From positions 1 to 32,484 of the forward strand of contig JBAXKA010000006.1 of assembly GCA_037137555.1 (NCBI GenBank): DNA of 32,484 bases. The letters are read 5' to 3'. This document shows positions 23,288 to 32,345 of the stretch, in pieces. The notes beneath the pieces are model-generated. The model ran no database searches. It was given only the letters and a program-made list of their open reading frames with translations, and was not told the origin of the DNA. Source of the stretch: UBA9630 sp037137555. GTDB taxonomy: Bacteria > Patescibacteriota > Minisyncoccia > Moranbacterales > UBA2206. Positions within the stretch are counted from its first letter, which is position 1. The number at the start of each line of letters is the position of its first letter. The position numbers and the translations under genes are program-made.

Positions 23288-24844
23288 TTATTCCATTGTG
23301 TAATAACTTAATCCAAAAGAATCCTTAGTTTCTTTTAGCATCAAGTTAGGAAATTTGTTTTCCAGATATTTAATTACATCGTCATTTTTGTCTGTGAGAA
23401 TAATAACAAAATCTTTTGTTTGCGGTTGGAGATATTCAATTTGACCAGAATAAACAAATTCAAGTTTCGGCATATTTTGATTAAAAAGCATAATCGGAAT
23501 CCTTTGCATATTTTCCGCTACAACAAATTTTTCTTTTTGAGCTGGCAATGTTTTGAGATAATCAGAAACATCAATCAAGGTATTTTCAAAAGAACGAGCA
23601 GTTTCAACACGAGATGCCCAGAAAATATGATATTTAAGACTATTAAATAGCCCAACAAAAAGAAGCATCAGGATTAATAAAAACATAAAAATACCTCGAA
23701 AGACCCAGGAATATTTTTTAGTATATTCAATAAGATAATCAATTGTAAGTGCGGAAAAAATAAAAACTACTGGTAATGTTCCAATGGCACGCAAAGCATG
23801 GGGCAAGCCTTCGGCAGTCATAAATTCTGGTGCAAGCATAACGAAAAACCAAGAAGCTAAAAAAGCATAAATATCCATTTTTTCGTGCCGTTCTTTTTTG
23901 AAAACGCGCAATACAAATAAATGCATCAATTGATAGAGAGAATAAATTAAGCCAAAAAGAAAAGCGATGCCAGAAACAAGATCAAGAATTGGATAAGGTG
24001 GAAAGTTATGACGCCAGTTTTGATCACCCCAAAAATTATACTTCACTAAGCTTAGAGAAAAGCTACGCAAAAATGCTTGAGCGGGTTGACCGCCATTAAC
24101 TTCGGGAGAAAAAACAGAAATAGAAGCCGAGCGAGATTCAAGATATTCCGGATGAATATAAAAAGTATAAAGTATTGGCGCGGCAGAAATTATAGTAAAA
24201 GCTACAAAAACCAAAATTTGCTTCCAGTAAATTTTTAAAAAACTTTTTCGGGAAAGAATAAAACTAATAAGCATCACAATTAAAATTGCCGGTGCGATAC
24301 GGAAAGCAATATAAGTATGTAGTCCGATACCAAAAACTAATCCGCCAAAAGCGAAGTCCCACCATTTTTTTGTGCGAAGACCTTTAAAAAGAAAGTAAAA
24401 AGAAAAAACCAAAACTAGCGGAAGCATATTGGCACGAAAAGAAATACGCGAGAAATTAATTGCCCAATAAGAAACAGCCACAAAATAGCCGGCGATTAAT
24501 GCCGTGCGTTCTTTTTTGAAAAGTTCTTTGGTTAATAGATAAGTGCCAAGAACAACAAGTGTTCCACAAAGAATGGCTGGAAGTTTCAGTGACATTATAC
24601 TGATGCCAAAAAGTTTGAAACACAAAGCAATCATATTCATGAAAAGTCCTTCGCGACCATTATTGGCAGTATAAAACCATGCATAGTTGCCAGAATTATT
24701 TGCCGTAACGGCATCAATACCATTAACGGCTTCATCTGGATAAACTCCCGGTGGTGTGTGGTCGATATTATAGAAGCGTAAAAAAAATCCCAGCGCGACG
24801 ATAGCAAAAAGCAAAACGAAAGCGACTTTTTTATTTTTGAGCAT
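23288..24844 (-). CDS. PMT-family membrane glycosyltransferase, second copy
   Basis: 518 residues, about 11-12 membrane helices. The N-terminus after the first helix reads FYNIDHTPPGVYPDEAVNGID, with acidic pair Asp37-Glu38, and then GREGLFMNMIALCFKLFG. This matches the GT39/PMT_2 superfamily of lipid-linked-sugar transferases, a group seen in tandem in many CPR genomes. It is the first gene of the leftward pair and has the minus-strand promoter facing the giant acidic protein operon. It is only distantly similar to its neighbour, sharing topology and the DE motif, so it is not a recent duplicate. Confidence 0.86.
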   Translation of the reverse strand: MLKNKKVAFVLLFAIVALGFFLRFYNIDHTPPGVYPDEAVNGIDAVTANNSGNYAWFYTANNGREGLFMNMIALCFKLFGISIMSLKLPAILCGTLVVLGTYLLTKELFKKERTALIAGYFVAVSYWAINFSRISFRANMLPLVLVFSFYFLFKGLRTKKWWDFAFGGLVFGIGLHTYIAFRIAPAILIVMLISFILSRKSFLKIYWKQILVFVAFTIISAAPILYTFYIHPEYLESRSASISVFSPEVNGGQPAQAFLRSFSLSLVKYNFWGDQNWRHNFPPYPILDLVSGIAFLFGLIYSLYQLMHLFVLRVFKKERHEKMDIYAFLASWFFVMLAPEFMTAEGLPHALRAIGTLPVVFIFSALTIDYLIEYTKKYSWVFRGIFMFLLILMLLFVGLFNSLKYHIFWASRVETARSFENTLIDVSDYLKTLPAQKEKFVVAENMQRIPIMLFNQNMPKLEFVYSGQIEYLQPQTKDFVIILTDKNDDVIKYLENKFPNLMLKETKDSFGLSYYTME

Positions 24845-24882
24845 AATATTAAATTATTTTTTTATTAAATTATTCTAAAATC

Positions 24883-24910
24883 AGTATAACATATTTTTTA
24901 CTATTGGCAA
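24883..24910 (-). promoter_or_regulatory. Minus-strand promoter for the glycosyltransferase pair
   Basis: On the minus strand TTGCCA (24910-24905), 16-bp spacer, TATACT (24888-24883), 39 bp before the ATG at 24844. Its -35 overlaps that of the plus-strand promoter, so the two polymerase sites face away from a shared hexamer region. Confidence 0.6.
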
Positions 24911-24933
24911 AAATAATTTTTTTGTGGTATAAT
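24904..24933 (+). promoter_or_regulatory. Plus-strand promoter of the giant-protein/ATPase operon
   Basis: TTGGCA (24904-24909), 18-bp spacer, perfect TATAAT (24928-24933) with TGG directly in front (extended -10), 28 bp before the ATG at 24962. Confidence 0.8.
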
Positions 24934-24961
24934 TTTAATAGTTAAAAAATAAAATTTATTT

Positions 24962-27900
24962 ATGGAAAATTTTAAACCAAAACCAGAATTAAAACCAAAA
25001 CAAGAATCAGACAGGTGCAAAAGACTTCGAGTAGGCTTGCATGATGAGTTTCGTGCAGATAAGCTGGTAAGATTTACTCCTGAACTGCGAGCGAAAGGAA
25101 AAGTATTGTCGGAGGAGTTTGGTAAATTGTATACAAAAGAGAAAGGCATTTCATTTGAAGAGTGGTTTAAAAAAATAAAAATGTTTGATCGGAAAGAAGG
25201 AGTAACAGAATTTCGTGTGCTACATGAACAAGAAAGATTGAATAAATTGAAAGACTCAAAAAGGATAAAGAGAGCAATGAGTGAGAAAAATAAACAGAAA
25301 GAAGTAATAAAAAAAGGATCAAAGCCAGGCAATGCTCAAGCGGATAACGAAATCACTAAAAATGCAAATCCAGAAGAATCGGTTGATGCAAAGGAACCAG
25401 AAGAGGCTGATCCGAAAAAAACAAAAGCTGAACAAAAAAATCAAGAGCTAGAGTTGGAAGAAGAAGAAGCTTTCCAGATGGGTGATGCTGATGAAGATAA
25501 AAATGAAGATGAGGCAGAAGAAGGAAATGCAAAACCAGAAATAGAAAAAACTGCTACTGTTAAAAAATCATTGGCACAATCGTTTGAAGATGGAGATTTA
25601 GAATTGGAGCTTATTCCAGAAACTGAGGATACTAATGATACAAAAGACTTAGAACCAGAATTGGCAGAAGAAGAAAATGCAGAACCTAATCAAGAACCAG
25701 AAATTATTCCAGAAGTTGAAAATATTGATGATGAAAAAATTACAGAACCTAATCAGGAACCAGAAATTGCTCAAGATATCAAAAAGCTAAAAGCTGAGCA
25801 AGAAGATCGTGTATTAGGAGCATTGGATCAAGCGATATCGTTTATTGAAAAAACACAGGAAGAGAAAAGAACAGAGCAAGAGAAGTGGATTATAGAAACA
25901 ATTGGGGATAGTTGGTTAAAAATGAATGAAGATGGAAAAATTTTAGTTGGAGGAAGTGATGGCTTTGGCAATGGGAATAAGAAATTTATTAAATATGAAG
26001 GAATTCCGGTTGATGAGCTAATTGATTATCTGAAAAAAAGGTATAGTGGCAACTCAAAAGAAACAGAAAAACTTAAAAAAGTAGTTAAAATTCTAGAAGA
26101 CAACTCTGTTCCTTTTCATAGTGATAGTGCTGAGGAATTAGATGAAAGAATAAAATTAGAAGGTTATTATATTTCACAAGAAGAAAATTATCGAAAAAAA
26201 ACTAGTCAAGAGGAAAATTATTTTGAAGGAAAGAAAGCTTTATCAAAAAGAAGAGAATTGGTTTTTTTAACAGAAGAACAAATAAGAGCATCAATAAAGG
26301 CTAATCACACAAATAAGACACAAAAAAAAGAAGCGCAAGAAGATATTGATCAACTTGATGCTGGGAATATTTCTAAAAGTGGTGACGAGGAATTAAAACA
26401 AGAAACAGCGAAAAAACAAAAAACAGAGGAATTAAAACAAGAAACAGTTGAGGTTGACGATGAGCTAGATGAGATTATTGGCAAAACAGAGTTGGACAAA
26501 ACTGGCATAATAAGAGAACAAGAAAAAACAGTTGAAATTGATGACGAATTGGATGAGATTATTGGAAAAACAGAATTAGATAAAACTAAGATAGAATCAG
26601 AAACTAATCCAGAGCCAGAAGAAAATGAAGAACTTGAAATATTAAAAAAAGCTGTTGAGCAAGCGAGAGATCAATTCGTGAGAATTAATACGGAAGTAAC
26701 AAGTGCTTATTTGAAAATAAAAAGAACTTTGGGAAAAATATTTTCAAAAGATCCTGGAGAAGTTCCAGATGTCAAAAATAGCTATTTGGCGTATCAAGAA
26801 AAAGTGAAAGAATTAAAAAATTTCAAACTGGATGCTATTAAAGATAAATATGCGGGCATAAGTGCATTATCAGAAGAGGAAAAAATAATAAAAACAGCTG
26901 AGTTGAAAAAAGAGCTTGGTGATTTAATGCTTGAGTTTAATTTTGAAGAAAAAATAAATTTATATAATGCCAGAACAACAGCTGGAGCAGAAGTGCGAAA
27001 GGATCAGCTGGGAGGAAAAGCTTTAGCAAAAAGTGCCGAATGGGTTAATCGTTATCGTAAATTAAATTGGAAATATAAAATAGCAATTTCTGCGGTGCTT
27101 TTGGCAGGTGGTTATGCTGCGGCAATGGTTGGTGCGACTGGCGTTGGTGCTGGCATCCTGGCTGTGAATATTGGACGAAGAGTTGTTGGCGGTGCGGCGG
27201 CTGGAATGGGAACGGCGGGACTACTGGAAACAATAGCAAGAGGAAGTCAAAAAAAACAAGCCGATAAAGATACAGCCACAATGTTTGGTGAGCTCGATGA
27301 AATGGATAAAAATAATGAATTAGCTGGGCTTGTTGATGAAGATGCTAACTGGGAAGAAAAGTTTTTTGTGTTTGAGCAAAAATTAGATGAAGAAATTAAT
27401 GGATATAAACAAAGCTTGAAAAGAGAAAAAGGCTCAGCTGAATTGCGATTGTTAGCTGGTTTGAGTGTAGGTGTTTTTGTGGGCTCTGGTGCAGCTGGTC
27501 AGGTTTTTAAATATTTTTACGGTGTGGCAAAAGATGTCTCTGGTTATGGGATGGAGATAATGAAAAAAGCTTGTGGTAATTGGGAGGAAAAAGTTGTAGC
27601 CGTATTAGGTGTTACTGATCCGTTGAATGATCTCCATGAGAGTTCAGTAGCAGGTGTTGAAGTGGAAAAACCTGATATGGCAAAAACTAATTTGCGTGTC
27701 GGTCCATTAAAACCAGACGCAAATACAACAGACTTTAAAATGCCAGACAATAAAATTCCAACAGAAAAATTAATACCAGGATCGATTGATGAAATGGTTG
27801 ATGGTGATTCGAGATTGCATCCAAACGAAGTGCCAAATAATCCAAATATTAAAGAATTGAAAATTAATGGAAGTATCGAGCGCACGATTATTCGCCAACT

Positions 27901-28990
27901 GCAAGAACAAGGAATTCCCAAAGCTCAAGCAGGTAAGCTTGCAGATATATGGACACATGATTATGTTAAAAACTATAATTTAGGTCATCCTAAGACGCCA
28001 ATTACTTTTGAAAGTTTGAATCATGTTCAGCCAGTAGATGATCTTAAACTTAATATTGATCCGAATAATCTCAGCAAGAGTGGAATAATTAGTTTTGAGC
28101 GTGCATCGGATATTAATTTAAATTTGCAACATACTAATATTCCACATACTGGTGGAGTAGCAGATAATATAAAAATGAACGCCATAAGTGAACAAATGGA
28201 AAAAGAAGCGAGTGAGCGAGAATTTAATAATAAAATTACAGGAAGCAGTGGACGCTCTGCTGAAATAGATACGAGAATAGCTGCACAAATGAATCAAGAA
28301 GAAATAAGTCGGAAGTTTAATGATCAGCTATTCGGTAAGGCTAAGACTATTGATATTAATCCTGAAAATATGCCAGATCCGCGAGGTGGTTTAATGCCAG
28401 ACACATCAATATCTGATTTTTCTGAACTGGATAGTCATATGGATAAATTTCCTGACAATATGTCAGACACATCATCTGCTAATCTTGAAAATATTGAAAG
28501 CAATCTTGCTGATGGTGCACGAGGAGCAGATAATAGTGTCGCTGATTTTTCCCTACAAGATAATCATATTGATAATGTGGCAGATATACAAGGCATTGAA
28601 ATTTCACTTGCCGAAAAAGTTAATATTGAAAAAATAGCAGACATATTTGACAGTAGTTTATTTAGTGGAAATAGTCTTTCTCAACAAATGCTAGAAACAA
28701 AAAACTTGAAAGGCGTGGATTTTTATCGAGCGTATAGGGAAATTTATACAAAAATAATCAACAATACTTTTAGCGAAAATGGAATTATTGGTCAAGACGC
28801 TAACGAATATTTAGAAAGAAGTAGTAATTCAAAAATAGATGCGTTGATAAAATATAATTCAGATCATTTTGGCACTCAGAGTGTTGAGCCGAAGAGCGGA
28901 GAAAATATGGGAGCGTGGATGACAAGAATGGTTGATAGAGCATTAGGATCTTGTGGAATAGGTCTGAACAATGGGCAGATTAAAGTTTAA
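24962..28990 (+). CDS. Giant acidic membrane protein of unknown function (1342 aa)
   Basis: No family recognised. The layout is: a basic N-terminal region (1-120); an acidic Glu/Asp/Lys low-complexity region (~120-290) with a repeated EPNQEPEI (residues 241 and 262); a short globular stretch (~300-440); a second acidic region with a 28-residue-period repeat DDELDEIIGKTELDKT (from ~499 and ~527); a helical/coiled-coil region (550-690); and a Gly/Ala-rich membrane segment (~706-760, with AISAVLLAGGYAAAMVGATG and GAAAGMGTAGLL). A second hydrophobic stretch (~826-855) is followed by a long soluble C-terminal half rich in Asp/Asn/Ser with repeated MPD/DNxxD phrases. The next three genes lie 9-33 bp apart, ending in a T4SS-type ATPase, so it is probably a structural or adhesion component working with that ATPase (inference). 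No signal peptide is obvious. Confidence 0.75.
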   Translation: MENFKPKPELKPKQESDRCKRLRVGLHDEFRADKLVRFTPELRAKGKVLSEEFGKLYTKEKGISFEEWFKKIKMFDRKEGVTEFRVLHEQERLNKLKDSKRIKRAMSEKNKQKEVIKKGSKPGNAQADNEITKNANPEESVDAKEPEEADPKKTKAEQKNQELELEEEEAFQMGDADEDKNEDEAEEGNAKPEIEKTATVKKSLAQSFEDGDLELELIPETEDTNDTKDLEPELAEEENAEPNQEPEIIPEVENIDDEKITEPNQEPEIAQDIKKLKAEQEDRVLGALDQAISFIEKTQEEKRTEQEKWIIETIGDSWLKMNEDGKILVGGSDGFGNGNKKFIKYEGIPVDELIDYLKKRYSGNSKETEKLKKVVKILEDNSVPFHSDSAEELDERIKLEGYYISQEENYRKKTSQEENYFEGKKALSKRRELVFLTEEQIRASIKANHTNKTQKKEAQEDIDQLDAGNISKSGDEELKQETAKKQKTEELKQETVEVDDELDEIIGKTELDKTGIIREQEKTVEIDDELDEIIGKTELDKTKIESETNPEPEENEELEILKKAVEQARDQFVRINTEVTSAYLKIKRTLGKIFSKDPGEVPDVKNSYLAYQEKVKELKNFKLDAIKDKYAGISALSEEEKIIKTAELKKELGDLMLEFNFEEKINLYNARTTAGAEVRKDQLGGKALAKSAEWVNRYRKLNWKYKIAISAVLLAGGYAAAMVGATGVGAGILAVNIGRRVVGGAAAGMGTAGLLETIARGSQKKQADKDTATMFGELDEMDKNNELAGLVDEDANWEEKFFVFEQKLDEEINGYKQSLKREKGSAELRLLAGLSVGVFVGSGAAGQVFKYFYGVAKDVSGYGMEIMKKACGNWEEKVVAVLGVTDPLNDLHESSVAGVEVEKPDMAKTNLRVGPLKPDANTTDFKMPDNKIPTEKLIPGSIDEMVDGDSRLHPNEVPNNPNIKELKINGSIERTIIRQLQEQGIPKAQAGKLADIWTHDYVKNYNLGHPKTPITFESLNHVQPVDDLKLNIDPNNLSKSGIISFERASDINLNLQHTNIPHTGGVADNIKMNAISEQMEKEASEREFNNKITGSSGRSAEIDTRIAAQMNQEEISRKFNDQLFGKAKTIDINPENMPDPRGGLMPDTSISDFSELDSHMDKFPDNMSDTSSANLENIESNLADGARGADNSVADFSLQDNHIDNVADIQGIEISLAEKVNIEKIADIFDSSLFSGNSLSQQMLETKNLKGVDFYRAYREIYTKIINNTFSENGIIGQDANEYLERSSNSKIDALIKYNSDHFGTQSVEPKSGENMGAWMTRMVDRALGSCGIGLNNGQIKV

Positions 28991-29023
28991 ATTTTATTTA
29001 AATCTAAAAATTAACAAAAAAAT

Positions 29024-29329
29024 ATGACAGATCAAACGCAAACACAAATTCAAAAAGAATTACTGGAAGAATTGGGACTGACCAGTCTTCCGCAAGATAA
29101 ACAAGAAGAAATTTTAATCAAAATGACAGAAGTGCTTTTGAAAAGAATTTTTGTGGAGACGATGGGAAAATTGAGCGACACAGATCGTGAAACTTATGAA
29201 AAAATGGTGGATGAAAAAAGTGATCCGGAAAAGATTGGAGAATTTTTGAAAGAAAATGTCTATAACTATGATGAGATGGTGCAAAAAGTGATTATTGATT
29301 TCAAAGAAGAGATGAAAAAAGTGGAATAG
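29024..29329 (+). CDS. Small helical protein of the ATPase operon (DUF5663-like)
   Basis: 101 residues, mostly alpha-helical and acidic, no membrane segment. The N-terminus (QIQKELLEELGLTSLPQDKQ, then EEILIKMTEVLLKRIF) resembles short proteins of the DUF5663 type that I recall from Patescibacteria; this family name is from memory and uncertain. The C-terminus has a helix-turn-helix-like acidic region (DPEKIGEFLKENVYNYDEM). It begins 33 bp after the giant protein and precedes a second small gene by 24 bp, so it is probably cotranscribed. Function unknown; an adaptor role for the ATPase is a guess. Confidence 0.75.
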   Translation: MTDQTQTQIQKELLEELGLTSLPQDKQEEILIKMTEVLLKRIFVETMGKLSDTDRETYEKMVDEKSDPEKIGEFLKENVYNYDEMVQKVIIDFKEEMKKVE

Positions 29330-29353
29330 CCTTAATTAAATTAGCAAAAACTT

Positions 29354-29779
29354 ATGCTGGAACCAATCGAAGAAGGTGATTTGAATTTGAAAAGTAAATT
29401 TAGGGAAGTTGTTGGGGAAAATCCGAGTTTACCAAAAACAGAAACGGAAATTTTGCCAACAACAGAAAATTTGGAAATGAAAGAGGGTGATGCGGAAAAA
29501 GAAAATGCTTATGCTAAAATTTTAGCCAAAGTAAAAAATCCAGCGACGACAACAAGAAATGATGTTTCCGCTGATGCAAAAACGACTAACGAGGAAACAG
29601 ATTATGAAAACAAAATTATAAAATTAGTTGAATTAGCTGAAGTAAAAGGGGTGGTGCATGCCGTGAAAGTTGCCCAGCATCTCGAGGATAATTATTTATT
29701 AGACGAATTGCACGATCGATTATTGGCAACTGATTTGCACGATGCCTTGGTGAAAAAAGGCATGATCACGGAAGTATAA
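29354..29779 (+). CDS. Small protein of the ATPase operon, disordered N-terminus
   Basis: 141 residues. About the first 80 are acidic, Thr/Glu-rich and probably disordered (TETEILPTTENLEMKEGD). The last ~50 form a compact helical module: NKIIKLVELAEVKGVVHAVK, then VAQHLEDNYLLDELHDRLL and ALVKKG. The module has the look of a small protein-interaction domain. I recognise no named family. It sits 9 bp in front of the T4SS-like ATPase, so it is very likely cotranscribed and may bind it. Confidence 0.75.
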   Translation: MLEPIEEGDLNLKSKFREVVGENPSLPKTETEILPTTENLEMKEGDAEKENAYAKILAKVKNPATTTRNDVSADAKTTNEETDYENKIIKLVELAEVKGVVHAVKVAQHLEDNYLLDELHDRLLATDLHDALVKKGMITEV

Positions 29780-29788
29780 AAATATTTT

Positions 29789-32248
29789 ATGGATTACGCA
29801 GCCCTTATCAATCTTAGTTTATTTATTTCTGGAATCGCCACATTATTTAGTGGCGCCTGGTTAATTGTGTCTAGTTTCTTAGGTTTTCGTGCACAAATCA
29901 ATCAATCGATGAATTTAGATTTGGATGTGATTCGCGTTTCTAAAAATAATAAAAGTGAAGAAGAAAAAACTAAAGATGGAGAAAGTTGGAAAGGTGAAAT
30001 TGGAGCGATGGAACAAATGTTGACGGCCTTTTCATCAATTAGAGATACGCGAAGTTTTATGAAAAAATTATTATATGGTTCGCCGGCGATTTCTTTGGAA
30101 ATTGCTAACTCTGCCAAAAGTGAAGAAATTATTTTTTTTATTGCGGTGCCGAGAAAATTTCGAGAAAATATTGAAAAACAAATTCATAGTTTTTTCCCTT
30201 ATGCTTCGCTAGAAAAAACAACTGATTATAATATATTTTTTCCGGGAAGCAAAACGGAAGCTTCCACTATTAAATTAAAAAATAGTTTTGCTTTGCCAAT
30301 TCGTACTTATGAAAATCAAGAAATGGATCCATTAAATGCGATTGCTAATGCGATGAGCAAGTTAGACACGATCAGTGAAGGAGCGGCCGTGCAATTAATT
30401 TTACGACCAGCCGGAACGGCTTGGCGTTCTGAAGGAAAACATATTGCGCATGAAATGCAACAGGGCAAAAGATTGCGAGATGTCAATAAATCTTTCATGA
30501 CAAAAGTGGGAAGTGAAATTGGCTCAATGCTTTTGTCTATAGTTACTCCTTCTAAAAAAGATGATCCCATGTCAGCAGATAAAAAAACCGTGCAATTGAC
30601 GCCAGAAGAACAAGAATTAGTTAAGAGTATTGAAAAAAAATCTTCAAAAACCGGATTTGAAACGAATATTCGTCTTGTGGCTTCGGCCGAAACAAGCGAA
30701 CGGGCGCAAGAAATTTTGTCGCACATGGAAAATGCTTTTGCTCAATATGAAAATGCGGACATTAATTGTTTTCAAGTGAAAAGAAAAGATAAAAAAATAA
30801 TTGCTTTTGATTTTATTTTTCGTAATTTTAAAACAGATGAAAAAATGATTTTGGGCGTGGAAGAGATTTCGAGTATTTTTCATATTCCTATTTCCACCAC
30901 CGAAGCACCAAAAATAAAATGGCTCAAAGCGAATGCCGCGCCACCGCCAGTGGGCATTCCAACGGAAGGAATTTTAATTGGTTTCAATGAATATCGTGGG
31001 ACAAAAACAAATATTCGTTTAACAGAAAGTGATCGCAGAAGACATCTCTATGCGATTGGACAAACTGGAACAGGAAAAACTACTATTTTGCAAGAAATGG
31101 CCAAACAAGATGCACGAGAAGGGCGAGGCTTTTGTTTTATTGATCCACATGGTGATGCGATTGAAGATATTCTAGCATCTATTCCCAAAGAACGCGCTGG
31201 TGATGTGGTTTTTTTCGATCCGTCAGATGTGGAACGACCGTTTGGTCTCAATATGATGGAATATGATCCGGCTCATCCAGAACAAATGACTTTTGTGATC
31301 AATGAAATGATTGGAATTTTTGATCAACTATATGATTTAAAAGCAACTGGTGGTCCAATGTTCGAGCAATATATGCGTAACGCTATGTTTCTTGTGATGA
31401 GCGATCCTGATTCTGGTTCGACACTCATGGAAATTTCCAAGGTACTTTCTGATGAAGAATTTCGTGCAATGAAAATTTCCAAATGTACCAATCAAACAGT
31501 GGTGGATTTTTGGACTAAAGAAGCGGAAAAAGCGGGAGGCGAAGCGGCACTGGCTAATATGGTTCCCTATATTACATCAAAACTGACGCCATTTATTTCC
31601 AATGACATGATGCGCCCAATTATTTCTCAACAAAAAAGCACGATCAATTTTCGGGATATTATGGATAATAAGAAAATTCTGCTCGTAGCTCTTTCCAAGG
31701 GAAAGATTGGCGAAATCAATGCACGACTTTTGGGCATGGTAATTGTGGGAAAAATTTTAATGGCCGCCCTTGGTCGCACAAATATTCCAGAAAATGATCG
31801 CGTTGATTTTTATTTGTATTTAGATGAGTTTCAAAATGTTACAACAAATTCAATTGCACAAATTCTCAGTGAGGCGAGAAAATATCGCTTGTGTTTGAAT
31901 ATCGCTCATCAATTTATTGCTCAATTGAAAGAAGATATTTCCAAGGCAGTCTTTGGTAATATTGGTTCGATGATTTTATATCGGGTTGGTCCGGAAGATG
32001 CGGAATTTTTGGAAAAGCAAGTCGCTCCCGTTTTTTCACGCGATGATTTAGTTAATGTGGATAATCATAAAGGATTTGCCAAAGTGTTGATTGATGGCGT
32101 TTTAACTAAACCTTTTAATATCCAAGGTTTTCCTCCAACCAAGGGCGATCAAGAAATAGCTAATGCGATCAAGGAATTATCTCGGTTGACTTATGGGCGT
32201 GATCGCCACATTGTCAATCAAGAAATTATTGCACGGACGAGATTTTGA
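29789..32248 (+). CDS. Type IV secretion/conjugation-type ATPase (TraD/VirB4-like)
   Basis: 819 residues. One membrane helix near the N-terminus (about 8-28, LSLFISGIATLFSGAWLIVS), a ~390-residue N-terminal region, then a RecA-like ATPase domain. Walker A is GQTGTGKTT at 424-432, with FCFIDPHGDAIEDI next and FYLYLDEFQN as Walker B (Asp679-Glu680), followed by ISEARKYRLCLNIAHQFIAQL-like sequence typical of TraG/TraD/VirD4 coupling ATPases. Such ATPases are hexameric and move DNA or protein across the membrane, or drive pilus function. Many CPR genomes keep one as a lone gene with small neighbours, without a complete T4SS. No relaxase, VirB8-10 or pilin gene is here, so conjugation cannot be claimed. 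It closes a four-gene operon. Confidence 0.88.
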   Translation: MDYAALINLSLFISGIATLFSGAWLIVSSFLGFRAQINQSMNLDLDVIRVSKNNKSEEEKTKDGESWKGEIGAMEQMLTAFSSIRDTRSFMKKLLYGSPAISLEIANSAKSEEIIFFIAVPRKFRENIEKQIHSFFPYASLEKTTDYNIFFPGSKTEASTIKLKNSFALPIRTYENQEMDPLNAIANAMSKLDTISEGAAVQLILRPAGTAWRSEGKHIAHEMQQGKRLRDVNKSFMTKVGSEIGSMLLSIVTPSKKDDPMSADKKTVQLTPEEQELVKSIEKKSSKTGFETNIRLVASAETSERAQEILSHMENAFAQYENADINCFQVKRKDKKIIAFDFIFRNFKTDEKMILGVEEISSIFHIPISTTEAPKIKWLKANAAPPPVGIPTEGILIGFNEYRGTKTNIRLTESDRRRHLYAIGQTGTGKTTILQEMAKQDAREGRGFCFIDPHGDAIEDILASIPKERAGDVVFFDPSDVERPFGLNMMEYDPAHPEQMTFVINEMIGIFDQLYDLKATGGPMFEQYMRNAMFLVMSDPDSGSTLMEISKVLSDEEFRAMKISKCTNQTVVDFWTKEAEKAGGEAALANMVPYITSKLTPFISNDMMRPIISQQKSTINFRDIMDNKKILLVALSKGKIGEINARLLGMVIVGKILMAALGRTNIPENDRVDFYLYLDEFQNVTTNSIAQILSEARKYRLCLNIAHQFIAQLKEDISKAVFGNIGSMILYRVGPEDAEFLEKQVAPVFSRDDLVNVDNHKGFAKVLIDGVLTKPFNIQGFPPTKGDQEIANAIKELSRLTYGRDRHIVNQEIIARTRF

Positions 32249-32283
32249 AATAGTGGTGAAATGTTTTAGCAAGAAATAAAAAA

Positions 32284-32313
32284 TTGTTGCATTTTAAGAA
32301 TATGTGCTACAAT
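32284..32313 (+). promoter_or_regulatory. Promoter of the last, partial gene
   Basis: TTGTTG (32284-32289), 18-bp spacer, TACAAT (32308-32313) with TGC in front (extended -10), 32 bp before the ATG at 32346. It separates this gene from the ATPase operon. Confidence 0.65.
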
Positions 32314-32345
32314 AACTAAGTAGTATTAATTAAAACAAAATAAAA

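Noticed and set aside
24901..25332. Antisense ORF over the giant protein's start
   Set aside because: Its composition is the complement of the Lys/Glu-rich coding strand (Ser/Phe-rich), as expected for a shadow frame.
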